Shown: positions 12,648-24,514 of the stretch, in pieces
How the letters are laid out: every line of letters begins with the position of its first letter
How positions within the stretch are numbered: position 1 is the first letter of the stretch
Assembly (NCBI GenBank): GCA_019915135.1
Contig: JAHLMK010000010.1
Coordinates: 496,001 to 560,000 of the forward strand
DNA from: Strobilurus pachycystidiatus
Taxonomy: Eukaryota; Basidiomycota; Agaricomycetes; Agaricales; Physalacriaceae
Length of the DNA stretch: 64,000 nt
Direction of reading: 5' to 3'
Position numbers and translations under genes: made by a program
The notes under the pieces: model-generated
Database searches by the model: none
Told to the model about the DNA's origin: nothing
Seen by the model: the letters and a program-made list of their open reading frames with translations, nothing else

Positions 12648-15474
12648 ATGTATCAAACTAGGAGTCGCACACGCGCTGCCCAGCCTGTCCAGGACGCCCA
12701 ACCTGTCCAGGCCACCGAGCCTGCTCCTGCACCCAAACCCAAGAAGACGACGGCCGGCCAACGCATCCTCAAAGGCGGCAAGAAAGGTGTGTTAGTCTTC
12801 TCCTCAATCCCAACGTTTACTAATCGGTTCTCTGTAGCCCTCAAGAATGTCTACGACACGGTCAAGACCAAGACGAGCAAGACCAAGGCCACCAAGGGTA
12901 TGTCAATACCACATCTTCGCGAAGCTGTCGCTCACCTTTCTGTAGCCAAGAACAAGGCCAAAGCCTCGTCCAACCAGGCCGACGACCAGCCTACGACGGG
13001 CCCTTCCGCTGCTGCCGACTCCGCTGCAGGCGAGTCGGTAGATAGCCTTGAAGGGTTTCCCGTTCAAAGAGATCTATCGACTGCCACCGCAGTCCAGCAC
13101 ACAACGGGAGGGTTCGCCCTCGCTGCTTCCTCCGACTCTGAGACTGGTTCTCAGTCTGCCGGTATGTCGCAACCACCATCTTCTCCTAGGCCATCCACTT
13201 ACCGAATCTTTTCCAGGTGAATCGCAGGAAACCGCCATCAACGACAACGCTGCTTCCGCCGTCAACTCTCCTCCCGCTCCTCCTACCCACGGTCTTCGTC
13301 GATCTCCTCGCGAGCATAAGGGTACAATCAAACCCGCCGATATACCTACCTCGAAGCTCAAGAGAGGCAAACGCGCCAATGCGCCGAACCCAGAGGTTCA
13401 TCCCCCTGCAGCTGGCTCTGGGTCTTCTCCCAGTGCGGGTGCTGCTGCGTCGTCCGACAACACAGCCCCGGTTGAAGATGTTCAGCCCTCGCAGCCTGTT
13501 GCTTCGTCCTCCGCCGACAACGGCTCGTCCTCCTCTTCCAACGACAAGACTTCGTCGTCGTCGGGTGAAGGATCCTCGAACAATGTCGCCACTGCTGACG
13601 TCGATGTCGGTGACGATGACGAGTCGGATGAAGAGCCACGCTCGCGTGAAAGGGGCAAGGGCAAGGCTCCTGCCAGCACCTCTGATGATGAGAATGCTGG
13701 CGACGACGACTCTATGGACGTCGACGACGACGAGTCGGACGATGATGATGACGATGCTCCGCCCAAGGGCAAGGGCAAGGGCAAAGCTAAGCGCAAACGC
13801 TCTACCGAGGATGACGACGAAGAGATTCAACCTCCGCGCCAACGCTCTCGTGTTGAAGATGGTCAGACATTTTCTTTCATGCAACTCCAATGATACTCAC
13901 ATTCTTCTAGTAAACGGCCCCTCTAGTTCCACGCAAGCCCCGTCGCCTTCAAAGCGCAAGCGCGACGATGATGACTCCGATTCGGACGATGGGCGCCCTT
14001 CCACTTCCCGTCGCAGGCTGGATGAGGGTAAGTCTTGGTGGTATAAGTATGAAAGGCAGATACTGACGCGTGGTTTTCTTTCAGCTCCCCAGGGTCCTTC
14101 CCATCAAACGATCGCCGTTCAGGCCCAGTTCGATCCTTGGAGGGTGATGGCAAAGTTGAATTCCAACTCCGGCGCCGACGCGGACACAGGTACAACTGGA
14201 AACTTGGTCGGGATTTGACCGACGAGATTAGCACCTAGCTGATTTGGTCAGGATTTGACCGACAAGATTAGCACCTAGCTCATTTGGTCGGATATTGACC
14301 GACAAGATTAGCACCTAGCTCATTTGGTCGGATATTGACCGACGAGATTAGCACCTAGCTCATTTGGTCGGATATTGATTGACGAGAGAGTCGCCTGTCT
14401 TGTTTGGTCGGAAATCATTGACAAGATTTTTGCCTGGCGAGGCTCATCGGATATTTAATTGACAAGAAACTCTTACAGATGTCTAATTGTCTGGTTCCAA
14501 GGTCTGCCTCTTCTTTCGTACAGCAGAGTATCCTTATCCAAACAATATAATCAACAAACAATCATAATCTGACCGTTGTCTTTGGTCTCTTGTGTGAGAC
14601 AAAGGGTGTTGAGATAGAGTCCCTAATACACTGACATCCCTCCCTCCATCAACAGTGGTATTTGGAAGTATATGTTTCCCGGTGACTAACATTGACAAGA
14701 CAGGAGGGTGAAAATTGGTGCGGGTGAAAATTGATAAATTGTGATTTTTAAAGTTATTTGTATGCATTGTATTGTACTACTAATATAATTGTAAGAAGGA
14801 ATTCACACGTCAAACAGAGAATCTGGTCAAAAAAATCCAACCGGGCAAGCAAGGGGATTATTTGGTCAAAGGGATATCCGACCGAGAGAGCAAGTGGCGA
14901 GGCTGGTGAACTTGATATCCGACCAAACTAACGGATGGCATATCTGGTCGGTGTCATACCGACCAAAAGGGCGGGTTGTCGATCTCGTTGGGAATAATGA
15001 CCAGGTTTTCATTCGGTGCCTGTGCCCGCGGCTGCGCTGGAACGTGTGGCGGAGTTGGAATGCAACTATGCCACAACATTGGATCCTTCCAGTGGATCTA
15101 TCTATTTTCAACAATCAGCAGCGCCGCCTCCTCCTCCTCCATTTGTACCAGTTGCTCCGGCCCCTCCTCCGCCACTGCCTGCATTTGCGCCTCTCCCTGC
15201 ACCAGTGGCTTTTACTCCTGCTCTCGCACCGGCAGCCCCTGCTCTTCTAGCTGCTCCTGCTCCTGTGCCAGCCGCTCCCGTACAACCACCTGCCGCAGCA
15301 GCAGCCCCACATTTTGTGCCAATTGGAACCACAATGTTTGTACCTTGGACTCACGGCGTTGCCCCTGGTTTTGTCAACAACCAACTTCCTCCTCCTCCTC
15401 CTTTAGCCAACGGCCAGCAACCTCTTAGACGTGATCTTCCTGTCAATTTTAGCCTGCAAGGCTGGAGGCGGTGA
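12648..15474 (+). CDS. Acidic, lysine/serine-rich protein with Pro-Ala-rich C-terminus
   Basis: Seven exons (12648-12786, 12838-12897, 12946-13161, 13217-13861, 13911-14027, 14085-14189, 15005-15474) splice in frame to 583 aa. The N-terminal third is rich in Lys and Thr. The middle alternates serine-rich stretches with long Asp/Glu runs (DDDESDDDDDD) and basic NLS-like blocks (KGKGKGKAKRKR, KRKRDDDD). The C-terminus has a short ordered-looking stretch (VPVPAAALERVAELECNY) and then a proline/alanine-rich, low-complexity tail. The composition suggests a nuclear, largely disordered protein, perhaps chromatin- or RNA-associated; no domain is recognised. If the last intron is not spliced, translation reads through to a stop at 14216-14218 and yields a 436-aa form. 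The final 815-base intron is far longer than the others and holds a repeat element. Confidence 0.7.
14197..14970. mobile_element. Transposon-like repeat inside the last intron
   Basis: Both ends carry multiple copies of a motif close to TTTGGTCGGATAT. The left-end copies (about 14197-14460) and right-end copies (about 14860-14970) point in opposite directions, so the ends form inverted arms around roughly 400 AT-rich bases with no gene. This layout (subterminal repeat clusters in inverted orientation) is typical of non-autonomous DNA transposons. No clear target duplication was found. The neighbouring exons still splice in frame across it. Confidence 0.45.
14202..14400 (+). repeat. 40-base tandem repeat, about five copies
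   Basis: GATTAGCACCTAGCT recurs at 14226, 14266, 14306 and 14346, an exact 40-base period, followed by degenerate copies. Each unit contains GGTCGGATATTGACC, whose ends (GGTC/GACC) are inverted. Confidence 0.85.
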
Positions 15475-16774
15475 GGCCGGTGGTCGTCAGGTTGCAGATC
15501 CTCTATGGGGCGAGATCTGGATCGTCCACCTCTTCTCCGTGTCTCTTTCGCCATTTCTCCCTTCCGTCTCTCCATCTATACTCAGCTATGCCCATTTCTC
15601 CTTTTCCTCCATCCAAGTGCGCTACTAGTCACACCATCTCCGCACGCTCGCGCCTCAACATCTCGAATCCCGACTCAACTCTCCAATTCCGACACCCGAC
15701 TTCCGATGACACGTCTCGCGCCTCCATGTACCGGACCAGTCGCGTCGCTCCGAACCCCCATGGCTCACGATTAAAGATAGACGAAAGCGTCCTCGCCACC
15801 CGGCGGGGGTTGTTCCCTACTTGTCGATTTGCCTTGGGGTTTCATGCTTACCCTACTTGCCGACTCGATTCCCAACGACAGGACTAGGACGTGGATAGCT
15901 TGACGCGGCACGGGGCGTCTTACGACGACTACCGTTATGTGCCAGCAGTCGCTTCGCGTCCTCGCGCAGCCCGTTCTCTGCCAAGTTCCCGTGGCTTACG
16001 ACTAAAGATAGATGAAAGCGCCTTCGCCACACGGCGGGGGTTGTTTCCTAACTTGTCGATTTGCCGTCGCTGGGGTGTCAGTCGAGGTGTGGGGTAAGTG
16101 CGACGCGTCGTACATTGTCTCATCGTTGGGTGGATAGTTTGCGAGATGACAGGACTGTTTTGCGCTCGGATCTTGACTTCCTCGAACACTTATCTCTAGC
16201 ATAATTTGTCGCTACATGCTCTGTGTATATTATAATAGAAAGTAGCATGTAGTGTACTTTTTTTCTCTCCTCCTTTTTGTACATTCTGTATTAATGATTA
16301 TATGTCGGGTTGTGCACGCCTTCGGTGCACCTCCCGACTCTCTGGATTATCACTCTGTGCTTGAACTGGTACCACCCTCATGGATAGCTACTCTTTATAA
16401 CTTATCGGAGGTTTCGTCCAGTAAGTAGAACTAACGCGAAGCGTTGGTTGCCAAACCAGAGATTTGTCAATGGCTGCGCCTTGACTGTAAGTACCTCTGA
16501 GTCTGCATCATTCTCAACATCGTCTTCGACAGGCGATTTCCCGGCTCTAGTTTTCCTTCAGTGCGCACTTTTCAGGTCAACGATGACTGGGTTATTCCTG
16601 TCAGGCCCCCCATCTGTTGCTATACGCTCCGTGTACACCAGAGCAGAAGTAGCGGGTTCATTGTTTCGTTCCTTTTGCATGTTTATACATGACTATAATA
16701 CCGGTTCGAGTAGTTAAATCATAAGTCCGTACGCCTGCGTTATTGAATCTCAGTAGATCCTGAGTAAATCTGAA
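15475..16774. other. Spacer with an imperfect duplication
   Basis: This lies between the stop of the acidic protein gene and the stop of F-box paralog 3. Apart from the duplicated block listed separately, I see only short frames and AT-rich sequence near 16200-16300. Confidence 0.5.
15757..16080 (+). repeat. Two imperfect direct repeats spaced 231 bases
   Basis: A block of roughly 90 bases (around 15757-15850 and 15988-16080) occurs twice; AAAGATAG starts at 15773 and again at 16004. Both copies are open in one frame and encode RLKIDES-x2-ATRRGLFP, but a stop (15885-15887) separates them. They could be relics of a tandemly repeated peptide or a duplicated regulatory stretch. Confidence 0.7.
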
Positions 16775-18898
16775 TCACCAGTCAAAACTTTGACGGCGCT
16801 GAAGTTCGACTTTTTTCGGCGCCATGACCGCCCACTCCTGGTGCTTCGTATGCCTCTGAGATTTCGGTCAGAGAAGCCCAGCAAAGGCAACCAACGGGCA
16901 CTTACGAACGCTTCCTGCCATTTCAAAGTCCGGGTTGGAGAGGACTCTGAGTCATTGCACACTTTGCAGACAAAGTCGAAATGAAGACGATCCATGTCTT
17001 GCCGTGTAATCAAGTCGGCTTCAAGTTCGCATATCTCGAGTAAGTGGGCATGGTGTGGTTTGCGATAAACAATGAATTTCGGTCTCCACTGTGGTACAGA
17101 TGTACGAGAGAATTCCGATAGAGGATTCGACGTCGTGCACGAATGTCTGAGAACTTCAGGATAAGAGACCTCGAGGGAGCAGTAGTAGCACTTCCAGGTA
17201 TAGACGATCAGCGCAGGGTTTGTCGGCAGGTGGTTTGCCTCCAGTTTCCGCGATAACATCTCGTCCATACGCGTACGTACATGGTCCACAGCCTTGAGGA
17301 ATATAGAGGGAGGCAATTCACGAAAAGCGACATCCTCGTCTATGTTTGTCTTGAAGATGAGTGACTGGAATGGCTCCTCGTGTGCAATATCAATCGGGTT
17401 GAGCCGGTCCATGTCAGTTTCAGACTTGCAGATTTTGGAGTAGCGACATTTAAAAAGGTCCCAGCGCTCTGCAATGATTACAAGACGACGCTGAGATCTC
17501 CGTTCCTCCATGAACTCTGTCAGCGCGGGCTGGATGTTCGCCCATACTGCAGGTCAAGTTGATCGATAACGGATTTGAAGAGATGGGCAAAACGTACATA
17601 CTTCGATCAGTGAGGGCCTGAGGCTTTCGGACGTGGTGGTGTGCTGACAGAAGGGTCCATGTATTTCCGAATTCAAGGTCAGCGTCCCAGCCTTCATCAG
17701 ACAGGCGCCGTCTGATCCTATATTCATATTTGTGAGCGGGAACGCTGAAGAGCGAAGCCGATACTTACGCGTCAGATCGTTCCTCTCGAAGCCTGTCAAG
17801 CTCGTTCGATCTGTTGTTTGTTATGTGGGAAACAAAACCTTCGCACTCTTTCACATGCTACGCCACGAAAATCAGCAAATCGATTGATGAGCGGAAATGA
17901 CCATACCTGTCGGAGTTCGTTCATTCGTTTCACCATGGCAGTCCTGCTCGCGTGAACGGTATCCTGTTGGGCTAGTGCCACTAAGATCCTGAGGGATGGG
18001 AGATGGTAGAGACATCTACTGCGTCGGCCTGCTAACTGTCAGCGCAAGAAGGCATAGCGATCCTTGGTAGTCCTTGCCTTCGCCATGCCAGTAAGTTGGT
18101 ACTAGGCTTTGAAGGTCATGCGGAAGGGTTTTCGGGAAGCTGAGTGAATATTTAGCCTGCAGTCACAATGAGGTTTAAGCTGTCTGCCTTACTCGTATGA
18201 TACGATCTGGAGGCAATTTGGGCAGAGTCTTGTATAAACCTCCCATTGAACTTTTTTCGTAGTTTTCCCGCATTTCTGGAGGTCCTATCAGCACCTTTGG
18301 TTCGCTTCAAGGTAGCAAAATGATACGCACCATGCAGCGTGTGCCGAACAGAACTCTCATAAAGTCTACTTCGCGAACACCATCAGGCGTAACAGGTATC
18401 GCGTCCCTACAAGGGTTCGCCATCTGATAGTTTTCGCGGGCGGCCTTCCAGATATCATGGCACTGATCGAGAACAACGCGGGATTCCTCTCCGCTGAGAT
18501 GGCGTAGCCGAATGAGGTCTTGCGGTTCTAGTAGATAATAGATCTGAAATCGTTGGGAGTGAGTATAGTGGCAACGGCCGGTTTTGATGACTGACGAGGA
18601 GCTTGATCTCCAAGGGAAGAGATTGGAAGTATGAAGATGACAAAAGACCACGCTTTTTGAGGCGTCCGGTCAAACGGCGCTGTGGCGCTGGAGACGTCGC
18701 GTGTTCGACCAAGTCAAACAAACAATCGGCGTAGAGAGTGTCATTGGCGACGTCTTCTTCCCTGGAATCGATGTCGTCTGCAAGCGGCGAGTGCACAATT
18801 CTCCGCGTTCTGCGAGGTTTGTGGCGCGAGAGTCGTGTGGGCTCAAGCGTCGAATTTGTGGGTTGGTCCTGCTCCGGTTTGCGTTTGGAAGAAGCCAT
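16775..18898 (-). CDS. F-box/cysteine-cluster protein, paralog 3
   Basis: Nine exons (18898-18596, 18543-18331, 18275-18193, 18139-18078, 18028-17907, 17857-17769, 17717-17602, 17546-16906, 16855-16775) give 569 aa; an upstream in-frame ATG at 18907 would add three residues. Domain order matches the family: basic N-terminus, F-box (LPLEIKLL / IYYLLEPQDLIRLRHLS), CX2C-X15-CX2C cluster (CMKC...CPNC), EEPF, CX2C-X11-HXC finger (CYYC...HSC) and a CKVC pair. The intron after exon 4 appears to start with GC rather than GT (GAAG|GCAAGG); this is the rare but functional GC-AG class. No frameshift or stop was found. It sits downstream of paralog 4 on the same strand, with a single-exon F-box gene in between. 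Confidence 0.78.
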
Positions 18899-19978
18899 AC
18901 TTGGCATGAGTGTGGATGACGGTTGGGTAGTGTCGAGATTAGGATGGTAGTGCAAGAATGAGGATGATGTTCGCTCTTTGATGGGGTGCCGTGTGACAAT
19001 CATCTCAACGAAAATCAGGAAGATCGGCGCATAGTCAATGCAACACTTCAAAGAGGATCAATAGAGATGGAGAATGGCTCAATCGGACACGCTTCTTACT
19101 AGATAGTGGCAACGAGACCCAACAAAAGAGATACCTGATCATGGGCCTGTCCTCTCGTTGCCTCGATTTGGGACGCGGGTACTGGACGCCTCACGCCTAA
19201 CCACACTGGATATTGCGCATTGCTGACACCGAGAAGACGACATGCGGAAGCCTTCCTTTTCAGAGAAGCCGATTGCTGAGCTGTCAGCCCGTCCGAGTGC
19301 GTGGGCCGCTAGGCCGCTGGGGAAAGTCGCTTGACGCCCTGGATCGCAACACAGGAGACCTGCGAAGTGTCTAAGCCATCATCCAGTTCAGCAATGGGCA
19401 GGCATGTGCGTTGTACGCTTGTGAGGATAGTAAGATTCCTGCCGTAGTTCGTCAATGCAGAAGTGTTGACAGAGCTGAGAGTGTTGATGGGACAAAGGCA
19501 AGGAGCGATCGAGTTGCCGCCGGCTGGCATACCAGGCTCTACCTCTGGTTTTCACGGTGCAGCAACCATTGCCAGCTCGTCGATCACGATGGCGCGCGCA
19601 GTCAGTGTTCTTCTCTACTCTTAGCTCTAGCCTGCCTCTAGGGCATTCGGACATCATGGAACGATCACTGGAATCCCGACGGCATTTCTAGCCTGGCGAC
19701 GTGCGTTCCCTTCTGATCCACGGCGAAGATTTGAGTATCAGCAGCATTGAAACCAAGGCGCTGGACAAAGGATCAAGTTCGTGTTTTAGTAGCAATCGTA
19801 TTGCAGGTTGGTCGGACCCGATTGGCTCAGGTCGTCAAGTCTAGTACTGGATATACAACGCAAGTACTTAGAATTGCAGTACTTCATTCTTCTTGAGAAT
19901 TGATCATAAATCTTTCTTGTAGCAAATCATAGACTGTAAGGTCTTCAGATGATTTGAACTTTGAGACAGCAGAGAAAT
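18899..19978. other. Spacer upstream of F-box paralog 3
   Basis: This holds the promoter side of paralog 3 and the 3' flank of the single-exon F-box gene. The short frames on both strands show no domain. Confidence 0.5.
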
Positions 19979-21736
19979 CTAAACACGATATCGGACCACA
20001 GTAGCAGCTGATACAAAACAGCACTCACAGTTGAAGAGACACTCCAGTCTAAAACTATGGGCAACTTGCGCACTATATCGCTTAACGGCCGCAAATTCTT
20101 TCGTCTTAAATGTCCACCAAGGGATGTCCGTGTCGACAGTTGTGGCCTGCATCATATGCATGATGTCCGCCCGGATGGTCAGTGCTCTGAGACGACACGG
20201 AGATTCCTGTGTTACAGAGGGGAGATAAGGAATCATCGCATGGAGACCCTCCACTATTTTCCAACAGAAGTTCGCCACATCTTCATGATGAATGTCGACA
20301 TCCTCGAAACCTGGCTGATCGAAGCGCAGTTTGGCGCTGGCACCCCTTGTGGTGATCTCGTCCAGCGGACGCAAATAAATCTCTTCCAATGCATCTAGAT
20401 AAGGAAGAGCGCGAGTGATGCTGCGCAACATGCGACCGATGAAATCAGCTCGAGACGTGTATGAAAGGTCAAGCTTTTCCAGCAAAGGCTGTCCTCGTAA
20501 AAGTTGAAAAAGCTGAGCACCCTCCGCAATTCCATCATGCAGCTGCAGAAAAACAAGCTGGCATCCCGAACGGCAAAGCATCGGATTGACGCGGGATGCC
20601 AAAGAGCGCCCGGACAAGCGATATACGTTGTTCTGTAGACGACGCGTCCAGGACGGGGAAGATTCTTCGCCGATTGTCAGGTTTTTGAGAGCTGGAAAGG
20701 TGAGCAGTCCCAATAGGTCAACTGCGTATCGGCCGAATATGCGTAACTCCTTGATGGAATGATTAACAGCATTGAGCTCGCTCCCGTAGTGCGGAACCAA
20801 ATCGTCGTCCGCTGATATGCCATGAAAGGTGTTATCCAATATGTTCACGTAGTGCAAACATGTTCCGGATGTTAGCATATGAGAGATTGAATACGCGGTA
20901 TGCCAAGTATAGGCCCGGGATGGCTCGGAGTCTTCGACCTCGACGACCTGAGAGCAGAAGATGATTTTCAGCTCAATAAGCTGATTCCAAGGGAGTTCGA
21001 ATAGAACACGACGTCTAGGAATTGTAATGGTAGCTTCCCGAACATAAGGTGCGGCCGAAAAGGCGTTTAAACACTTGATCGGTTTCGCTACAGAGAAAGA
21101 CGACCAACGGAGAGGAGCTGAGTCGCCGTGATCGTCTACCCTGAGCGTTATGAAGCTGAGTGCTGAGAGGGAGAGTGGTGCTTCCAGGAGGAGGGTTTCG
21201 ACGAGCTGCCAGGGTATCACTAGCTGTGCCGTCTTCCAGCGACCGGCGCTGCCAAGGAGATCACTCATGATCTGCAGAAGGACGTCGGTGGCGATGGCGG
21301 TCTCGTTTTCGGCAAGTTTTTCGATGATATGCCGGATTTCTCGCGCTCTCCAGGTCCTTCGATATTCAAGATCGATGTTCAGCAGGGATTCGCCAGGCAT
21401 CCGTAACGCGTGCTGGAGCTGTTCGCGGCATAGGGTGCTGGAAGCGCCAAGACTTCGCACCCGTTGGGTGAAGATCCTGATGAGTACAGGCGCAGCGCGG
21501 ACTGCAATTTCCCTCCACCGGCGACACGCCTGCGAGTAGCCCGGGACATAATGAGAGGGTGACGGGGTCGCAATCGTGTAGCATCTCCTGCTTGGGACAA
21601 GTCTCAAGATGTAGAGAACGAGCTCGTTGGGAAGTGCGCCAAAAGGGGAGTGAGTCTCTCCGGCAGGGATAAATGGTACGCTGACTATTGGGGTCGTGGA
21701 ATAGAAAGAGAGGACCAGGCGGGACACGGAGAGCAT
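19979..21736 (-). CDS. Single-exon F-box protein
   Basis: One uninterrupted frame of 585 aa from an ATG at 21736. An N-terminal F-box-like motif (FGALPNELVLYILRLV) is followed by a conserved agaric-type stretch (YSQACRRWREIAVRAAP) and a long leucine-rich region with irregular LRR-like spacing (for example LLEKLDLSYTSRADFI). This is the usual architecture of the large single-exon F-box families of mushrooms. It resembles the gene at 57875-59539 in layout and in the CRRW motif, so the two are probably distant paralogs. It is unrelated in exon structure and cysteine content to the nine-exon family around it. A substrate-adaptor role in SCF ubiquitin ligases is inferred. Confidence 0.8.
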   Translation of the reverse strand: MLSVSRLVLSFYSTTPIVSVPFIPAGETHSPFGALPNELVLYILRLVPSRRCYTIATPSPSHYVPGYSQACRRWREIAVRAAPVLIRIFTQRVRSLGASSTLCREQLQHALRMPGESLLNIDLEYRRTWRAREIRHIIEKLAENETAIATDVLLQIMSDLLGSAGRWKTAQLVIPWQLVETLLLEAPLSLSALSFITLRVDDHGDSAPLRWSSFSVAKPIKCLNAFSAAPYVREATITIPRRRVLFELPWNQLIELKIIFCSQVVEVEDSEPSRAYTWHTAYSISHMLTSGTCLHYVNILDNTFHGISADDDLVPHYGSELNAVNHSIKELRIFGRYAVDLLGLLTFPALKNLTIGEESSPSWTRRLQNNVYRLSGRSLASRVNPMLCRSGCQLVFLQLHDGIAEGAQLFQLLRGQPLLEKLDLSYTSRADFIGRMLRSITRALPYLDALEEIYLRPLDEITTRGASAKLRFDQPGFEDVDIHHEDVANFCWKIVEGLHAMIPYLPSVTQESPCRLRALTIRADIMHMMQATTVDTDIPWWTFKTKEFAAVKRYSAQVAHSFRLECLFNCECCFVSAATVVRYRV

Positions 21737-22059
21737 AACTGGTGACTGGTGAAGACAAAGGTGCTCATAGAAATCGGAGCTTGTATGCCGAGCATGGTCT
21801 GTTGTTCTTGATATAGAATCCCTTCAACCCAGATAGTGCAAGTACATCGTTCCTTTCCGGTGGTTAACCACGGGCCTAGCTTGACTAACTCGATTGCATA
21901 AAGGGAAGAAGAGCCAGAATTGGTCGAATTTCGATCGTGGTCGTTCAAGAAGAAATGGCGGCTTGATCTCGATCATGAAGCGCAACGCGCATCCCTTTTG
22001 GGTGATCCCGCCGCCGCAGACGGGTCGGGTCGGGTCGGTCCCCTGTGAGGGTGGATCTG
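21737..22059. other. Intergenic, nothing recognised
   Basis: Upstream region of the single-exon F-box gene. No gene or clear promoter motif seen. Confidence 0.5.
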
Positions 22060-22256
22060 GGGTGGATGTAACCGGATGCTTACACTGGCCCTCAGGGCCT
22101 CATAAGCAAGACCCAAACAAATCATATCATTTCACTAATCTGAGTCTTTGTACTAGACGGTGATTCGACGTTTCAATTCAATTTTGGGACTATCCACGCT
22201 ACACATCACTTGCTCGTACAGTAGGAGGAACATTCCAGAGAGCGGCGGTGCACAAA

Positions 22257-24514
22257 TCATCGTCCTAGTACTCGCCACTCGACTGCGGGACCACGGAATC
22301 GATACGGAGGACAACGCGAAGAAGAGCTGCGTCGGACATGGTCCAATTCGTGCTGAAGCGCTGGATCCAGGACGAGTGCCCATTTCTTATGCTGAAAGTG
22401 GTTCTGGAAGACATCAGTAAGCTGCTCCAAGAGCGTTCATTGGTCATTGCCAGGAACACTCACAAAGGCCTCCCTCCATCGCAGTTGATGAATGGAATAT
22501 CGCTCCGGCCCAGGTGAGCTACATGATTTGCACACGAACAAAGGGTTCAGACGGTCCATGTCTTGCTGCGTAGCGGAGCGAGTGTCGAGATTACACATCT
22601 TGATTAACCGTATGCGATGTGGACTTGGCACCAGCGCGAAGTCCGCTCTCCACCGGTAAGGAGGAAAGGACGAGAGACCCTGTACCGAATCCGACGCTTG
22701 GTGGCAAGAGTGTCGTAAGACGTCGGGATAAGACACGTTCCGAGAGCAATTCTTGCACTGCCAAACATACACCGCCAGTTCGAGATTCACAGGCAGTTCC
22801 AGAAAGTCCAGTTGTTGCATGAGTTGCCCATCCATCCGTCTGCGCAGGTGAGTTACGGCATCAACGACGACGAAATTGAATATGTCGCGAAAAGATATCT
22901 GCTTGTTGGGGTTTGTCTTGAAGATGAGAGACCGGAAAGGCTCTTCGTGAGCAACGTCAACCGCGTTCAATGGCACGACCTCCGGTGCAAAGGATTTGCA
23001 CGCGTTCCAATAGTATCCCTTGAACAGTTCCCATCGATCCAACAACACCTTCTTGTGCCGCCAAGATCTCTGCTCCTGCATGAAACCCAGTATACCGGAC
23101 TCGATGTTCTTCCACACTAGAGACAAAGCGGAGTGAGATTCACGAAGTAGAATCCGAGCAGGTGGACATACCTCGATCAGTCAGGCGTTGTGGTTTCCGG
23201 ACCAGTTTGTGGGATTCTAGCTTAACCTTGATTTCCTCGCAGCTAAGTTCGATTGTCCAACCTAGGTTACGAAGGCGATCTTGAATGCTACGATCGACAA
23301 AAGTTAGCCAAGGTCTGAAAGTACATGAAAGGTATCCGAACCTCTCGAAGCGTTCCTGGCGAAGCTTCTCTCGTATCATAGCCTTGCTGTCGTCCATCGC
23401 TTTGTTGAAATCTACACACTCCCGAGCATGCTGTACGAGTTGTGAGTATTTTAATATTGCCGACATGAGTAGTTTGCATACCGTCCTAATAGCCTGCATT
23501 CTGACGATCAAGAACGCTCGCAGCTCCTCTATATTGTTCATTGCCTGTGCATGCTTTTTCATGTCCTTGAGCGAAGCGACGTGGTAGTAAAACCCGCAGG
23601 CTTAGCCGACTCAAGTCAGGTACAATGTATCGCTGCTGGAACAGCAAGCATTACTTACTCGTCTCATGATAGAAGGTAGGCATGAGCGGCGTGTGTTTGT
23701 TGAACAATTCCATATCGAAGGGCGAGCGATACCAAATATCATACGGAGTGCGACAGAATCTAAGAGAGAATCAGCGTTAAAAAAACCCTCACCTATCGGA
23801 TTCGTCTCGCTTACACATTCGATGAACGGAGACATTCTGGACAGAGCCTTGTGTAAGCCTCCCACTGAGTTAACTTGGTGGGTTTCGAACATTCCTAGAG
23901 ACATATATCAATGGTGGCTCGCTACATTCGAAGACTTGGCAAACCAAGCACCGCCGCTCGAATAGTAGCGCGACGAAGTTGCTCTCGGATATCTCTTGCG
24001 GCGCTTCAGGAATGGAGGGCAAGTCAGGATGTGCCTCCTCAAAGGTTTGACGCGCCGCTCTCCAGATATCTGGGCATGCATCGAGAAGGTGCGATACCTC
24101 TTTGTTGCGGACGCGCTGCAGTCGGACTAGGTCCATCGGTTCCAAGAAGGAGAAGATCTGCAACCTCAGTTTTTAGTGGGTCTGGAAATGGAAGGCAACG
24201 TGACGGACGATGATTTTCAGTTCGAGAGGGAGTTCTGGGTACTTTGAGAATTCCGAGAGACCGCGGGTTCTGTTGCGACGCGTCGGCGCTGAGGGAGACG
24301 GATCTTCTGCAGGTTCGTCGAGTTCCGAGACGTAGTCCTCATCCAATGAGGCTCTCAATTCTGTGTCGCCAATGGACTCGATAACAGGAGAAGTCGATCT
24401 TCTCAACTTGCGACGTTTCGGAGGTGGCGCCCCGGAAGATGCGCGCGGAAGGCTCTTCAGAGCAAGATTATCAATCTTTCGTTTCGAAGGGGATACTGGG
24501 TGCCGGCCAGTCAT
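22257..24514 (-). CDS. F-box/cysteine-cluster protein, paralog 4
   Basis: Nine exons (24514-24209, 24157-23945, 23894-23815, 23759-23659, 23600-23482, 23430-23342, 23287-23172, 23116-22464, 22403-22257) give 607 aa, the longest of the six. In order: basic/acidic N-terminus, F-box (YPELPLELKIIV / IFSFLEPMDLVRLQRV), CX2C-X15-CX2C cluster (CLEC...CPEC), EEPF, CX2C-X11-HXC finger (CKNC...HSC), a CKSC pair, and a C-terminal exon with NHFQHKKWALVLDP. It is much closer to paralogs 5 and 6 than to 1-3, matching their shared duplicated unit. All introns are GT..AG as read. Likely SCF adaptor; the target is unknown. Confidence 0.8.

Noticed and set aside
13186..13890. A 234-codon minus-strand frame
   Set aside because: It is the exact antisense of the acidic exon at 13217-13861; its Val/Ile/Arg-rich composition is what Asp/Glu/Ser codons give when reversed.
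14202..14400. Regular 40-base repeats as a CRISPR-like array
   Set aside because: There are no unique spacers; whole units are tandem copies, and the host is a eukaryote.
23655..23760. A suspected frameshift in exon 4 of F-box paralog 4
   Set aside because: Rereading the bases gave a normal GTAAGT donor in the same phase as the other paralogs.
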